Assembly: GCF_031843945.1 (NCBI RefSeq)
Contig: NZ_JAVTJJ010000002.1
Location: forward strand, 558,001 to 622,000
Origin: Paracidovorax sp031843945
GTDB taxonomy: Bacteria; Pseudomonadota; Gammaproteobacteria; Burkholderiales; Burkholderiaceae_C
DNA: 64,000 bases
Direction: 5' to 3'
A program made the position numbers and the translations under genes. The notes below the pieces were generated by a model. The model was given only the letters and a program-made list of their open reading frames with translations. It ran no database searches and was not told where the DNA came from. Below are positions 8,419 to 17,244 of this stretch, piece after piece (position 1 is the first letter of the stretch; each line of letters begins with the position of its first letter).

Positions 8419-10715
8419 GCCTTGGCTCCCTCGGCGGCGGGCGCGGCAGGCGCAGGGGGCTTGCCGTTACTGCCGCCACTGCCGTCCTGCATGCGCCACA
8501 GGTGCGCATACAGGCCCTGCGGGCGCTGGATGAGCGCGTCGTGCGGGCCGGCTTCCACGATGCGGCCCTTGTCCATGACGATGATGCGGTGGGCGTTGCG
8601 CACGGCGCTCAGCCGGTGGGCAATGATGAGCACGGTACGCCCCTTGCAGATGTGCGCCATGTTGCGCTGGATGATGGCTTCGGACTCGTAGTCGAGCGCG
8701 CTGGTGGCCTCGTCCAGAATCAGAATGCGCGGGTTGGTGAACAGGGCACGGGCGATGGCCACGCGCTGGCGCTGCCCACCCGACAGGCTGCCGCCCTGCT
8801 CGCCCACCAGGGTGTCGTAGCCCTCGGGCAACTCGCTGATGAAGTCGTGCGCGCCGGCCAGCCGCGCGGCGTGCACCACGGCGTCGATGGGTGCAGCAGG
8901 GTCGGCAATGGCGATGTTCTCGCGCACGCTGCGGTTGAACAGCAGGTTCTCCTGCAGCACCACGCCCACCTGCCGGCGCAACTGGGCCGCGTCGATCAGG
9001 CCGATGTCGATGCCGTCCACCAGAATGCGGCCCTGCTCGGGCACGTACAGCCGTTGCACCAGTTTGGTCAGGGTGCTTTTGCCCGAGCCTGAACGGCCGA
9101 CGATGCCGATGACTTCGCCAGGCCGAACATCCAGGCTGACGCCGCCCAGCACGGGCGCGGCCTCGGGCCGGTAACGAAAGTGCACGGCGTCCAGCGTGAT
9201 ACGGCCCTGGATGGGTGGCAGCTGCGCGGCGCTGGAAGGCGGCACCTCGGTGCGGGTGTTGAGGATGTCGCCCAGCCGCGCCATCGATATGCCGGTCTGC
9301 TGAAAATCGGTCCACAACTGGGCCATGCGCATGATGGGCTGGGCCACGCGCTGCGCGAACATGTTGAAGGCGACAAACTGGCCCACGGTGAGCTGGTTGT
9401 TCATGACCAGATGTGCGCCGTACCAGAGGGTGGCGGCATTCACCAGCTTGCCAATGAGGTTGACGCCTTCGTGCGCCCAGGCGGCAACGTTCTGCGTCTT
9501 GAAGCTGGCGCTGACGTAGGCGGCCAACTGGGTGTCCCAGCGGCGGGCAAAAGACGGCTCCAGCGCGCTGGCCTTGACGGTCTGGATGCCGGTGACCGTT
9601 TCCACCAGCATGGCCTGGTTTTCTGCACCGCGTGCGAACTTCTGGTCCAACCTCCGCCGCAGCACCGGCACCACGGCCAGGCTCAGGCCGAAGTAAAGCG
9701 GCAGGCTGACGAGCACGATCAGCGTCAGCGGCACGCTGTAGAACAGCATCACGGCGATGAAGATGACGGAAAAGAGCACGTCCAGCACCACCGTCAGCGC
9801 GTTGCCGGTCAAGAAGTTGCGGATGTTCTCCAGCTCGCGCACCCTAGCCACCGAATCACCCACCCGGCGCGCCTGAAAGTACGCCAGCGGCAACTGCACC
9901 AGGTGGCGAAAGAGGCGCGCGCCCAGCTCCACGTCGATGCGGTTGGTGGTGTGGCTGAAGACGTAGCCGCGCAGCCCGTTGAGCACGCTCTCGAAAATCA
10001 CCACCACGACCAGGCCGATGACCAGCACGTCCAGCGTGGTGACGCCCTGGTGCACCAGCACCTTGTCCATCACCACCTGAAAGAACAGCGGGCTGATGAG
10101 CGCGAACAGCTGCAGCATGAAGGAGATCAGCAGCACTTCGCCCAGCAGCTTGCGGTGCTTGACCAGGCTGGGAATGAACCAGGAGAAGTCGAACTTGGCG
10201 AGTTCGCCGCCCAAGCTGGCGCGGCTGGTGATGAGGATGAGCTCACCCGTCCATTGCCGGGTGAATTCGTCGAACGACTCAATGGTCGGCCGCATTCCGT
10301 CTTTGGCATTGGACGGGTCTTGCAGCAAAACCCGCTGCCCATCGCAGCGCGCAAGAATGACCATGCGCTCGCCGCCGTGCGGGTTGCGCATGATGGCCAG
10401 TGCCGGCAATGACGCCAGCGCCAGCCGGTCTGCACGGGTGACCGACCGCTTGGCTTTCAGCCCCAGCTGCTGGGCTGCCCGCAACACGTCGGCCACCTCA
10501 ACCGTTTCATGGGGCGACAGCCCCAATTGATGGGCCAGCGTTGCGGGATCTGCGGCGACTTGGTGGTAACGCGCGAGCACGCACAGCGCTTCCAGCGAGC
10601 CTTGGGACGGTTGCACGACGGCGCTGCCCCGCGCTTCGCGAAGGCCCTCTGCCGGCGGTTCACCTTCTGCATCTTCTGCGCGCGCGGCTGCACCACCCTG
10701 GCTCTCAAGACCCAT
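8415..10715 (-). CDS. HlyB-like type I secretion ABC exporter (permease-ATPase) with C39-like domain
   Basis: 766 residues. The N-terminal domain (about 40-170) matches the C39 peptidase fold but lacks the catalytic Cys motif (SLEALCVLARYHQ instead of a DCG context), so it should recognise substrate, not cleave it, as in HlyB. Six membrane helices occupy roughly residues 190-450. The ATPase domain has Walker A GRSGSGKST, signature LSGGQRQR, Walker B ILILDEATSALD and the switch histidine in IIAHRLS. A GGAGGGA ribosome site lies a few bases before the ATG at 10715. With the HlyD-like gene and the RTX protein downstream on the same strand, it forms a likely operon that exports the RTX protein straight to the outside. 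Confidence 0.94.
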   Translation of the reverse strand: MGLESQGGAAARAEDAEGEPPAEGLREARGSAVVQPSQGSLEALCVLARYHQVAADPATLAHQLGLSPHETVEVADVLRAAQQLGLKAKRSVTRADRLALASLPALAIMRNPHGGERMVILARCDGQRVLLQDPSNAKDGMRPTIESFDEFTRQWTGELILITSRASLGGELAKFDFSWFIPSLVKHRKLLGEVLLISFMLQLFALISPLFFQVVMDKVLVHQGVTTLDVLVIGLVVVVIFESVLNGLRGYVFSHTTNRIDVELGARLFRHLVQLPLAYFQARRVGDSVARVRELENIRNFLTGNALTVVLDVLFSVIFIAVMLFYSVPLTLIVLVSLPLYFGLSLAVVPVLRRRLDQKFARGAENQAMLVETVTGIQTVKASALEPSFARRWDTQLAAYVSASFKTQNVAAWAHEGVNLIGKLVNAATLWYGAHLVMNNQLTVGQFVAFNMFAQRVAQPIMRMAQLWTDFQQTGISMARLGDILNTRTEVPPSSAAQLPPIQGRITLDAVHFRYRPEAAPVLGGVSLDVRPGEVIGIVGRSGSGKSTLTKLVQRLYVPEQGRILVDGIDIGLIDAAQLRRQVGVVLQENLLFNRSVRENIAIADPAAPIDAVVHAARLAGAHDFISELPEGYDTLVGEQGGSLSGGQRQRVAIARALFTNPRILILDEATSALDYESEAIIQRNMAHICKGRTVLIIAHRLSAVRNAHRIIVMDKGRIVEAGPHDALIQRPQGLYAHLWRMQDGSGGSNGKPPAPAAPAAEGAKA

Positions 10716-10733
10716 GGATTCCCTCCTTCTTTT

Positions 10734-10762
10734 ATGACAAGAATGCTATGGCATGACGTCAA
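10734..10762 (-). promoter_or_regulatory. Possible sigma-70 promoter of the type I secretion operon
   Basis: On the minus strand TTGACG (10757-10762) is followed after 17 bases by TGTCAT (10734-10739), matching the -10 box at four of six positions. The ribosome site lies at 10721-10727. The leader would be very short, so this is only a candidate. Confidence 0.35.
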
Positions 10763-10943
10763 AAAGAAGAAATGAAAATACGAGCTACTTACACTTTAAA
10801 GGGGAGTGTAGGGGTGACGATGAGTCACCACCGCTGCAGGCGCCGCTCTGGAATCCAGGCGGTCGCCAGACGGCCTTTGCTGCAACCGCATGCCGGCAAC
10901 ACCACCCCCTCAGGCGCCGCGCTGCTGTGCCGAAAAGATCCGG

Positions 10944-12098
10944 CTACAGCCGATGCGTGCGATCGCCCTGCGCAAAGCCCATGGGCGACCAGGGCGCCGG
11001 GCTGGCGCCCACGGCCAGCACCTTGAAGAGCTCGCCCATTTCATGTTCCATCATCAATTTGGCCGCTTGCGCCCGTCCTGCTTGCGGCAGCTGCTCCAAT
11101 ATCGATAGCAAACCGCAATTGATGAGAAAGTGCGCCTGCGTGGTGTAGCCCAGCACGTGCAGGCCGGCGTCCTGCGCGGCCAGCGCCATGGCGGTGAAGT
11201 TGACGTGCGCGGTGATGTCTTTGTCGCCCACCGCCGCCAGCGGGTCGGAATCGACCTGGTGCGCCCGGTGACAGACCAGCGTGCCCATGTGGCGCTGCGG
11301 GTGGTAGTACTCGGCCTCGGGAAAGCCGTAGTCGATGAGAAAGGCCGCGCCGCGCGCCAGGCGCTGGGCCAGCATGCGCATGAAGCCTTCGCCCTGCGCG
11401 TGGATCTCGGTCAGGTAGTCGTGTGGGCCTTCGGGCTCGACGGGCGGGCGCAGCGCGGTGGGGCGGTCGGCCCAGGCAAAGCCTGCGCCACTGCCGGTCG
11501 AGTCCAAGGCCACGCCGCGTTCGTGCCAGACGCCGGTGCCGGCTCCGCCGTGGCGCGCCAGCAGCTGCACGGGCATGGCGTCGAGCACCTCGTTGCCGAC
11601 GACGATGCCTTCGAATCGCTCAGGCAGGCGGTCGGCCCAGGTGACGCGGCCGTCCCACGCAGCCAGTGCGGCCTGCTGGCGGCGGCGCAGGCTGCCCGAC
11701 AGATCCACGATGGTGTAGCGCCGCACGCGGTCGCCCAGCGCGGCCAGCAGCTGTGCGGCCAGCGCGCCGGAGCCGGCGCCGAATTCCCACACCTCGTCGG
11801 TCCCGGTGGCGTCCAGCGCCTCGCGCACCTGCGCGGCCAGCGCCTGGCCGAAGACGGGCGAGAGTTCGGGCGCGGTGACGAAGTCGCTGCCTGTTTCCGG
11901 CAGCGTGCCGAACTTGGGCGACTCGTTGGCGTAGTAGCCCAGGCCGGGCGTGTACAGCGCCATGTCCATGAACCGGTCGAAGCCGATCCAGCCGCCGGCG
12001 TCGGCAATGGCGCGGGCGATCAGCGCGGCGAGTGGCGCGGCGCCGAATGAAGGGTCTGAGGGCGCCGAAGCGCTCGTTACACTGGGCGTTTCCGCCAT
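10944..12098 (-). CDS. MidA/NDUFAF7-type SAM-dependent methyltransferase (COG1565, DUF185)
   Basis: About 384 residues from the chosen start. Family blocks are plain: FMDMALYTPGLGYYAN near the N-terminus, DFVTAPELSPVFGQALA, the SAM-binding EFGAGSGALA, VGNEVLDAMPVQLL, and LIDYGFPEAEYYHPQR. In mitochondria the relatives methylate an arginine of a complex I subunit; in bacteria the target is not established. I placed the start at 12098 (MAETPSV) because further upstream the frame would run into the divergent folM-like gene; that leaves 46 bases for two divergent promoters. Assignment to the family is firm, the substrate is not. Confidence 0.85.
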   Translation of the reverse strand: MAETPSVTSASAPSDPSFGAAPLAALIARAIADAGGWIGFDRFMDMALYTPGLGYYANESPKFGTLPETGSDFVTAPELSPVFGQALAAQVREALDATGTDEVWEFGAGSGALAAQLLAALGDRVRRYTIVDLSGSLRRRQQAALAAWDGRVTWADRLPERFEGIVVGNEVLDAMPVQLLARHGGAGTGVWHERGVALDSTGSGAGFAWADRPTALRPPVEPEGPHDYLTEIHAQGEGFMRMLAQRLARGAAFLIDYGFPEAEYYHPQRHMGTLVCHRAHQVDSDPLAAVGDKDITAHVNFTAMALAAQDAGLHVLGYTTQAHFLINCGLLSILEQLPQAGRAQAAKLMMEHEMGELFKVLAVGASPAPWSPMGFAQGDRTHRL

Positions 12099-12144
12099 GG
12101 CTTGGGCCTTGGTTTCTGTCTTGGTCACCCGCCGATTGTCCCCG

Positions 12145-12939
12145 ATGCCCTCAGCGCCCCCCACCCCCCGCCCTCGCACCGTGCTGGTCACCGGCGCTGC
12201 CCGGCGCCTGGGCCGCGAGATCGCGCTGGCGCTGGCTGCAGGCGGCTGGCAGGTGGCGGTGCACTACCGCCAGTCAGAGCAGGACGCTATCGATACAGTA
12301 GCTGCTTGCGCCCGTCTATCAAGCGCTAGCGCTCATTTTTATGCTGATTTCGAGGACGAAGCGCAGGTGCGCGGACTGCTGTCGCGGGTAGCCGCGCACT
12401 TCGGCAGCGTGGATGCCGTGGTCAACAGCGCGTCGCTTTTCGAGCACGACGACGCGGCCAGTTTCGGCTTTGCCGCGCTGGAAAAGCACCTGCGCAGCAA
12501 CACCGCCGCACCCGTGCTGCTGGCCCAGGCGCTGCACGCCCATGTGCAGGCGCGCGCCGACGGCGGCGATGCCGACGCGCGCGGCGCGGTCGTCAACCTG
12601 CTGGACCAGAAGCTCTGGAACCAGAACCCTGACTTTCTGAGCTACACCCTGTCGAAAGCCGCGCTGGAGGCGGCCGGCACCATGCTGGCGCTGGCGCTCG
12701 CTCCGCGCGTGCGGGTGGTGGGCGTGGCACCGGGCCTGACGCTCACCAGCCACATGCTGGAGGACGAGAAGTTCGCCCGCCTGCATGCCCTGAGCCCGCT
12801 GGGCCGCTCGTCCACCGCCGCCGACGTGGCCGCCACCGTGAAGTTCGCGCTGGAGAACGGCTCGATCACCGGCACCACCTTGCTGGTGGACGGCGGCCAG
12901 CACCTGATGCGCTTCGAGCGCGACTTCTCGCTCATGTGA
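12145..12939 (+). CDS. folM: Short-chain dehydrogenase, pteridine-reductase (FolM) type
   Basis: 264 residues. The Rossmann motif is TGAARRLGREIA, followed by VAVHYRQ, NSASLFEHDD (the NNAS equivalent), a YTLSKAALE catalytic Tyr/Lys pair and VAPGLT, with a C-terminal TGTTLLVDGGQHL. The RR after TGA and the SLFE motif fit NADPH-dependent pteridine reductases, and folB follows 54 bases later, which supports a dihydrofolate/dihydromonapterin role. Residues 48-69 are encoded by a copy of the dispersed palindromic repeat, replacing or filling the usual helix between beta2 and beta3; the overall length remains normal. I chose ATG 12145; the upstream open frame overlaps the divergent gene. Confidence 0.82.
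   Translation: MPSAPPTPRPRTVLVTGAARRLGREIALALAAGGWQVAVHYRQSEQDAIDTVAACARLSSASAHFYADFEDEAQVRGLLSRVAAHFGSVDAVVNSASLFEHDDAASFGFAALEKHLRSNTAAPVLLAQALHAHVQARADGGDADARGAVVNLLDQKLWNQNPDFLSYTLSKAALEAAGTMLALALAPRVRVVGVAPGLTLTSHMLEDEKFARLHALSPLGRSSTAADVAATVKFALENGSITGTTLLVDGGQHLMRFERDFSLM
12286..12350 (+). repeat. Dispersed palindromic repeat copy inside the folM-like gene
   Basis: The segment starts GCTATCGATACAGTAGCTGC and contains TATCAAGCGCTAG and ATTTTTATGCT, matching the intergenic copies at 17154, 23680 and others position by position. It is divergent but in the same orientation and codon phase as the copy in srkA (57677-57739). Confidence 0.7.
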
Positions 12940-12993
12940 GCTGGCACGCCGCGCCGCCGCTTCTTTTTCTTTTTCGTTCCCTTGTTTACCGCA

Positions 12994-13371
12994 ATGCCCA
13001 TGCAACACGACGGCGGCCTGCAGATCCTCACGCTCACCGGTTTGCGCTTCGACGCCAACCTGGGCATCCTCGACCATGAGAAGGCCGCGCCGCAGCCCAT
13101 CCAGGTCGATGCCGAACTCAATCAGGGCCGCCAGCCGCTGCTGCCGCACGATGACGATATCGGCCACGTGCTGGACTACCGCAAAGTGCGCCAGATCATC
13201 ATCGACGAGTGCACGGCCGAGCACGTGAACCTGCTGGAGAGCCTGATCGGCAAGCTCACGCGGCGCCTGATTCAGCTGCCCGGCGTGATCGGCGTGCGCG
13301 TGAAGATCGCCAAGCTGGAGATCTTCGAGGACTGCGAAGTGGCGATCCGCATGGAATGCGGGGAGTGGTGA
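12994..13371 (+). CDS. folB: Dihydroneopterin aldolase
   Basis: About 125 residues, normal for the family. LTGLRFDANLGILDHEK at the N-terminus, IQVDAELN, DYRKV and the C-terminal VRVKIAKLEIF with the conserved Lys mark a FolB fold. It splits 7,8-dihydroneopterin into 6-hydroxymethyl-dihydropterin and glycolaldehyde in folate synthesis, in the cytosol. It follows the pteridine-reductase-like gene in the same direction, consistent with a small pterin/folate cluster. ATG codons at 12994 and 13000 are both possible; an in-frame TTG at 12982 is less likely. Confidence 0.93.
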   Translation: MPMQHDGGLQILTLTGLRFDANLGILDHEKAAPQPIQVDAELNQGRQPLLPHDDDIGHVLDYRKVRQIIIDECTAEHVNLLESLIGKLTRRLIQLPGVIGVRVKIAKLEIFEDCEVAIRMECGEW

Positions 13372-13501
13372 CGGCTCAGCCGCATCCTGACGTGTACCCC
13401 GCACGCAGGAAAAGCAGGTTCTCGTAAAATTCGCGGCCATTTCAGGTGTTTCTGCCTGCCCTTTTCGGCCGCTGACTGCCGCCCCTCGCCTGCCCCCGCC
13501 C

Positions 13502-14449
13502 ATGACCGCCCTGCACCAAGCCACCTCCACCGACTGGATCGCCGACGCCGCGCCCGCTGCCGTCTCGGCCACTGCCAAGATCGAACGCGAGGCCCACAAG
13601 CTCGAAAAGCGCCTGTGCCGCGAGACCGGCCGCGCCATCGTGCAATACAACATGATCGAGGAAGGCGACAAGGTGATGGTGTGCATGTCCGGCGGCAAGG
13701 ACAGCTACACCCTGCTGGACATCCTCATCAAGCTGCAAAAGCGCGCGCCCATCCACTTCGACCTGGTGGCGGTGAACCTGGACCAGAAGCAGCCCGGCTA
13801 CCCCGAACACATCCTGCCCGAGTACCTGGCCACCACCGGCGTGCCCTTTCACATCGAGAACCAGGACACCTACAGCATCGTCAAGCGCGTCATTCCCGAG
13901 GGCAAGACCACCTGCGGGCTGTGCAGCCGGCTGCGCCGGGGCATTCTGTACCGCGTGGCCGACGAGCTGGGCTGCACCAAGATCGCGCTGGGCCACCACC
14001 GCGACGACATCCTGCAGACGCTGATGCTCAACATGTTCTTCGGCGGCAAGCTCAAGACCATGCCTCCGAAGCTGGTCAGCGACGACGGCCGGCACGTGGT
14101 GATCCGCCCGCTGGCCTTTGTGGCCGAAAAAGACACGACCCGCTGGGCGCAGCAGCAGAACTTTCCGATCATTCCGTGCAACCTGTGCGGCAGCCAGGAA
14201 AACCTGCAGCGCCAGCAGGTGGGCGAAATGCTGCGCGACTGGGACAAGCGCTTTCCCGGCCGTGTCGACAACATGTTCAACGCGTTGCAGAACATCGTGC
14301 CTTCGCACCTGCTCGATGGAACGCTGCACGACTTCCAGGGTCTGAAAGCGACGGGTGTGGCCAGCGACGACGGCGACAAGGCATTCGACCCGGTGGACTT
14401 TCCCGCCGCGACGGGCCTGCCCAGCCTGCAGGTGGTGCAACTGTCCTGA
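13502..14449 (+). CDS. ttcA: tRNA 2-thiocytidine(32) synthetase
   Basis: 315 residues with the PP-loop ATP motif CMSGGKDSYTLL, then two cysteine pairs, CGLCSRLRRG and CNLCGSQENLQR, that bind the iron-sulfur cluster of TtcA. HHRDDILQT is also characteristic. The enzyme adenylates and thiolates C32 of certain tRNAs in the cytosol. It stands alone downstream of folB with a 130-base gap. The start at 13502 gives the expected N-terminal length of this group. Confidence 0.96.
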   Translation: MTALHQATSTDWIADAAPAAVSATAKIEREAHKLEKRLCRETGRAIVQYNMIEEGDKVMVCMSGGKDSYTLLDILIKLQKRAPIHFDLVAVNLDQKQPGYPEHILPEYLATTGVPFHIENQDTYSIVKRVIPEGKTTCGLCSRLRRGILYRVADELGCTKIALGHHRDDILQTLMLNMFFGGKLKTMPPKLVSDDGRHVVIRPLAFVAEKDTTRWAQQQNFPIIPCNLCGSQENLQRQQVGEMLRDWDKRFPGRVDNMFNALQNIVPSHLLDGTLHDFQGLKATGVASDDGDKAFDPVDFPAATGLPSLQVVQLS

Positions 14450-14552
14450 CCGGTGGCGCCAGCGGCCCGCCAGCCGCCACCGGGCCGTCAAGCCCATTAG
14501 CCAGCTCACCAGCCAGCCCCGTCCTTCATTTCATCCTGACTAGGAGATCACC

Positions 14553-15263
14553 ATGACGATCGTGCGCTGGCTTCGACCCCTTTTGCTGTGTGCGGCTGCT
14601 GCCGTGCTGGCCGGCTGCGCGTCCACCCGCGTGGTGGACAGCGACGTGCGCAGCTATTCCACCCTGGCCGCCATGCCGCAGCCTGCCACCTACCGGCTGG
14701 AACGCCTGCCGTCGCAGACCGCGCACGCCGCGTCGTTCAACGCCATCGAATCGCTGGCGCAGCAGTCGCTGGCGCGCGTGGGCCTGCAGCGCGACGATGC
14801 CAACGCCCGGCTGGTGCTGCAGATCAGCGCGCAGGGCAGCTACGTCACGCCCGCCTGGGCGCCGTATTACGCCGACCCGTTCTATGGCCGCTTCGGCTGG
14901 GGCTTTGGCTACGGCGGGCGCTACGGCTGGGGCCTGGGCAGCAGCTGGATGCTGGACCGCCCGCCCACCTTGCACCGCCGCTTTGTGAGCCTGGTGCTGC
15001 GCGACGCCACCACGCAGCAGATCGTCTATGAAACCTCCGCCGTCTATGAAGACGTGTGGACCGACGACCCGGCCATCTTCGGCCTGCTGTTCGATGCGGC
15101 ACTGACGGGCTTTCCGCAGCCGCCGGCCGGCCCGCGCCAGGTGCGCACCACGATCACGCCGGGTGCCGCTGCAGCTGGCGCGCCGGCCACCAGCACCACC
15201 ATCACGACCGCAACGCCAGGGGCCGCACCACCCGCCGTGCCGGGCGTGGTGGTCAAGCCCTGA
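14553..15263 (+). CDS. DUF4136 lipoprotein
   Basis: 236 residues. A lipoprotein signal is plain: positive MTIVRWLR, hydrophobic helix, then the lipobox LAGC with Cys near residue 24. The mature part (SYSTLAAMPQPATYRLERLPSQ..., RLVLQISAQG, VSLVLRDATTQQIVYETSA) matches the DUF4136 domain found in many proteobacterial outer-membrane lipoproteins. A Gly/Tyr/Trp-rich loop (FGWGFGYGGRYGWG) interrupts it, and the tail is a low-complexity Ala/Thr/Pro stretch. Function unknown. The purine-rich TAGGAG before ATG 14553 fits a ribosome site. Confidence 0.85.
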   Translation: MTIVRWLRPLLLCAAAAVLAGCASTRVVDSDVRSYSTLAAMPQPATYRLERLPSQTAHAASFNAIESLAQQSLARVGLQRDDANARLVLQISAQGSYVTPAWAPYYADPFYGRFGWGFGYGGRYGWGLGSSWMLDRPPTLHRRFVSLVLRDATTQQIVYETSAVYEDVWTDDPAIFGLLFDAALTGFPQPPAGPRQVRTTITPGAAAAGAPATSTTITTATPGAAPPAVPGVVVKP

Positions 15264-15292
15264 ACGCCTGCCCGCACCCGCCACGACACCGC

Positions 15293-15940
15293 ATGCAAGC
15301 CACCCGCATCATCGCCATCCGCCACGGTGAAACCGCCTGGAACGTGGACACCCGCATCCAGGGCCACCTGGACATTCCGCTGAACGACACCGGCCTGTGG
15401 CAGGCCAGCCGCGTGGGCGATGCCCTGGCGGATGAACCCGTCGCGGCCATCTACACCAGCGACCTGCAACGCGCCCATGCCACGGCGCAGGCGGTGGCCG
15501 GCACCACGGGCGCGCCGCTGGTCACCGAACCGGGCCTGCGCGAGCGCAGCTTCGGCCAGCTGCAGGGCCGCACCTTTGCCGAAATCGAGGTCGAGATGCC
15601 TAACGAGGCCCGCCGCTGGCGCCAGCGCGACCCGCAGTTCGAGCCCGAGGGCGGCGAGTCGCTGATCGTCTTTCGCGACCGCATCCTGCAGACCACGCAC
15701 CGCCTGCTGGAGCGCCACGCGGGCGATCTGGTCGTGCTGGTGGCACATGGCGGCGTGCTGGACGTGCTCTACCGCGCCGCCACCGGCCAGGAACTGCAGG
15801 CCCCGCGCACCTGGAAGACCACCAACGCGGCCATCAACCGCCTGCTCTGGACAGGCGACGGCCTGACCCTGATCGGCTGGGCCGACACCCAACACCTCGA
15901 CGAAGCCAACAATGCCTCTCGCGACGAAGCCCACTCCTGA
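15293..15940 (+). CDS. Histidine phosphatase (phosphoglycerate-mutase-like)
   Basis: 215 residues starting MQATRIIAIRHGETAWN. The RHGE motif provides the phosphorylated His, and LRERSFGQLQG and VAHGGVLDVL supply the acid and second His of the family. Members remove phosphates from sugars or small metabolites; related proteins are annotated as GpmB- or CobC-like, so the substrate is open. Its last 29 bases overlap the next gene, so the two are probably co-transcribed. The start was set at ATG 15293 because the RHG motif normally lies within the first ten or so residues; upstream codons lie in the previous gene's tail. Confidence 0.88.
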   Translation: MQATRIIAIRHGETAWNVDTRIQGHLDIPLNDTGLWQASRVGDALADEPVAAIYTSDLQRAHATAQAVAGTTGAPLVTEPGLRERSFGQLQGRTFAEIEVEMPNEARRWRQRDPQFEPEGGESLIVFRDRILQTTHRLLERHAGDLVVLVAHGGVLDVLYRAATGQELQAPRTWKTTNAAINRLLWTGDGLTLIGWADTQHLDEANNASRDEAHS

Positions 15941-17099
15941 ATGGCTGCAACTCACCGTTGGCCAGCGTGTCGACATGATCGACACCCCCGCGCTGGTGGT
16001 CGACCTGGACGCCATGGAGCGCAACATCCAGCGCATGGCTGACTTCGCGCGCAAGCACCAGGTGCGCTGGCGCCCGCACGCCAAGATGCACAAAAGCGCC
16101 GAGCTGGCGCTGCTGATGCAGCAGGCCGGCGCCACCGGCGCTTGCGTGCAGAAGGTGGCTGAAGCCGAGGCACTGGCAGAAGGCGGCGTGACCGACCTCT
16201 ACATCAGCAACCAGGTCATCGCCGCGCCCAAGCTGCAGCGCGTGGCCCGCCTGGCGCAGCAGCTCACGGCCCAGGGCGGTCGCCTGGCCGTCGCCGTGGA
16301 CAGCGCCGAAGGCATCGCGCGACTGGCCGAAGCCATGCGCTCGCCCGCCGCCGCCGGCGCGGGCATTGACGTGTTCGTGGAAATCGACGTGGGCCAGGGC
16401 CGCTGCGGCGTGCCCCCCGGCGCGCCGGCTGTGGCCTTGGCGCACGCGGTGGTGCAGCAGCAGCCCGCATTGCGCTTTGCCGGACTGCACGCGTACCACG
16501 GCCGCGCGCAGCACCTGCGCGGCGCCAACGAACGGCGCGAGGCCATCGCCGCCGTGGTGCAGGCCGCAAGGCACACGCGCGAGCTCATCACCGCCGAAGG
16601 CATTGCCGTGCCGCTGGTGACGGGCGCGGGCACCGGCACGCTGGTGCATGAAGCCGCCAGCGGCGTCTATGGCGAGCTGCAGGCGGGATCGTTTCTGTTC
16701 ATGGATGCCGACTACGCCGGTAACGAGCGCGAGCCGGCGCAGCCCGCCTTTGAACACGCGCTCTTCGTGAAGACGCAGGTCATCAGCAGCAGCGCCACGC
16801 ACGCCGTGTGCGACGCCGGCCACAAAAGCCACGCCATCGATTCGGGCCTGCCGCAGGTGGCCCACCTGCCGCCCGACCGCGCCCTGCGCTACGCCAACGG
16901 CGGCGACGAACACGGCCTGCTGTTCGCCGATGCGCCCAAGGCCCGACTGCCCGCGCTGGGCCGCATGCTGTGGCTGGTGCCCGGCCATTGCGACCCCACC
17001 GTCAATCTGCATGACCACCTGATCGGCGTGCGCGGCGGCCTGGCGCTCGGCACGGTGGAGCGCATCATCCGGGTGGACGCCAGAGGCGCGCTGACCTGA
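15912..17099 (+). CDS. DSD1-family PLP enzyme (D-threonine aldolase / D-serine dehydratase type)
   Basis: 395 residues with the alanine-racemase-like barrel. DTPALVVDLDAMERNI opens the barrel, RPHAKMHKS carries the PLP lysine, and VTGAGTGTL is a phosphate-binding loop. The C-terminal PGHCDPTVNLHDHL holds the His and Cys/Asp that bind a divalent metal in this family. Members cleave D-threonine or 3-hydroxy-D-aspartate to glycine and an aldehyde, or dehydrate D-serine. The overlap with the upstream phosphatase gene suggests one transcript. Which reaction it performs cannot be read from sequence. Confidence 0.88.
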   Translation: MPLATKPTPEWLQLTVGQRVDMIDTPALVVDLDAMERNIQRMADFARKHQVRWRPHAKMHKSAELALLMQQAGATGACVQKVAEAEALAEGGVTDLYISNQVIAAPKLQRVARLAQQLTAQGGRLAVAVDSAEGIARLAEAMRSPAAAGAGIDVFVEIDVGQGRCGVPPGAPAVALAHAVVQQQPALRFAGLHAYHGRAQHLRGANERREAIAAVVQAARHTRELITAEGIAVPLVTGAGTGTLVHEAASGVYGELQAGSFLFMDADYAGNEREPAQPAFEHALFVKTQVISSSATHAVCDAGHKSHAIDSGLPQVAHLPPDRALRYANGGDEHGLLFADAPKARLPALGRMLWLVPGHCDPTVNLHDHLIGVRGGLALGTVERIIRVDARGALT

Positions 17100-17153
17100 A
17101 AAGCATGGGCGCCAGCGCTTCACAAAAAGCACTGCGCGTCGTTGACTTGATTT

Positions 17154-17216
17154 GCTATTGTTTTTATAGCTATCAGCGCTTATCCATAAAGCGCTAGAGG
17201 CATATTTCGCCTTGAA
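17154..17216 (+). repeat. Dispersed palindromic repeat copy
   Basis: GCTATTGTTTTTATAGC followed by AGCGCTTATCCATAAAGCGCT, a 7-base stem, then GAGGCATATTT and CCTTGAA. It lies between the convergent DSD1-type and ruvB genes. Confidence 0.85.
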
Positions 17217-17244
17217 TTCCCGTGGTAGAGGGGCGCAAGCGCCG

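Noticed and set aside
11086..11130. Possible further copy of the palindromic repeat in the MidA-type gene (GCTATCGATATTGGAGCAGCTGC on the minus strand)
   Set aside because: Only the first 20 bases look alike; the AGCGCTT stem and GAGGC end are absent, and the encoded GLLSILEQLP is normal for this family.
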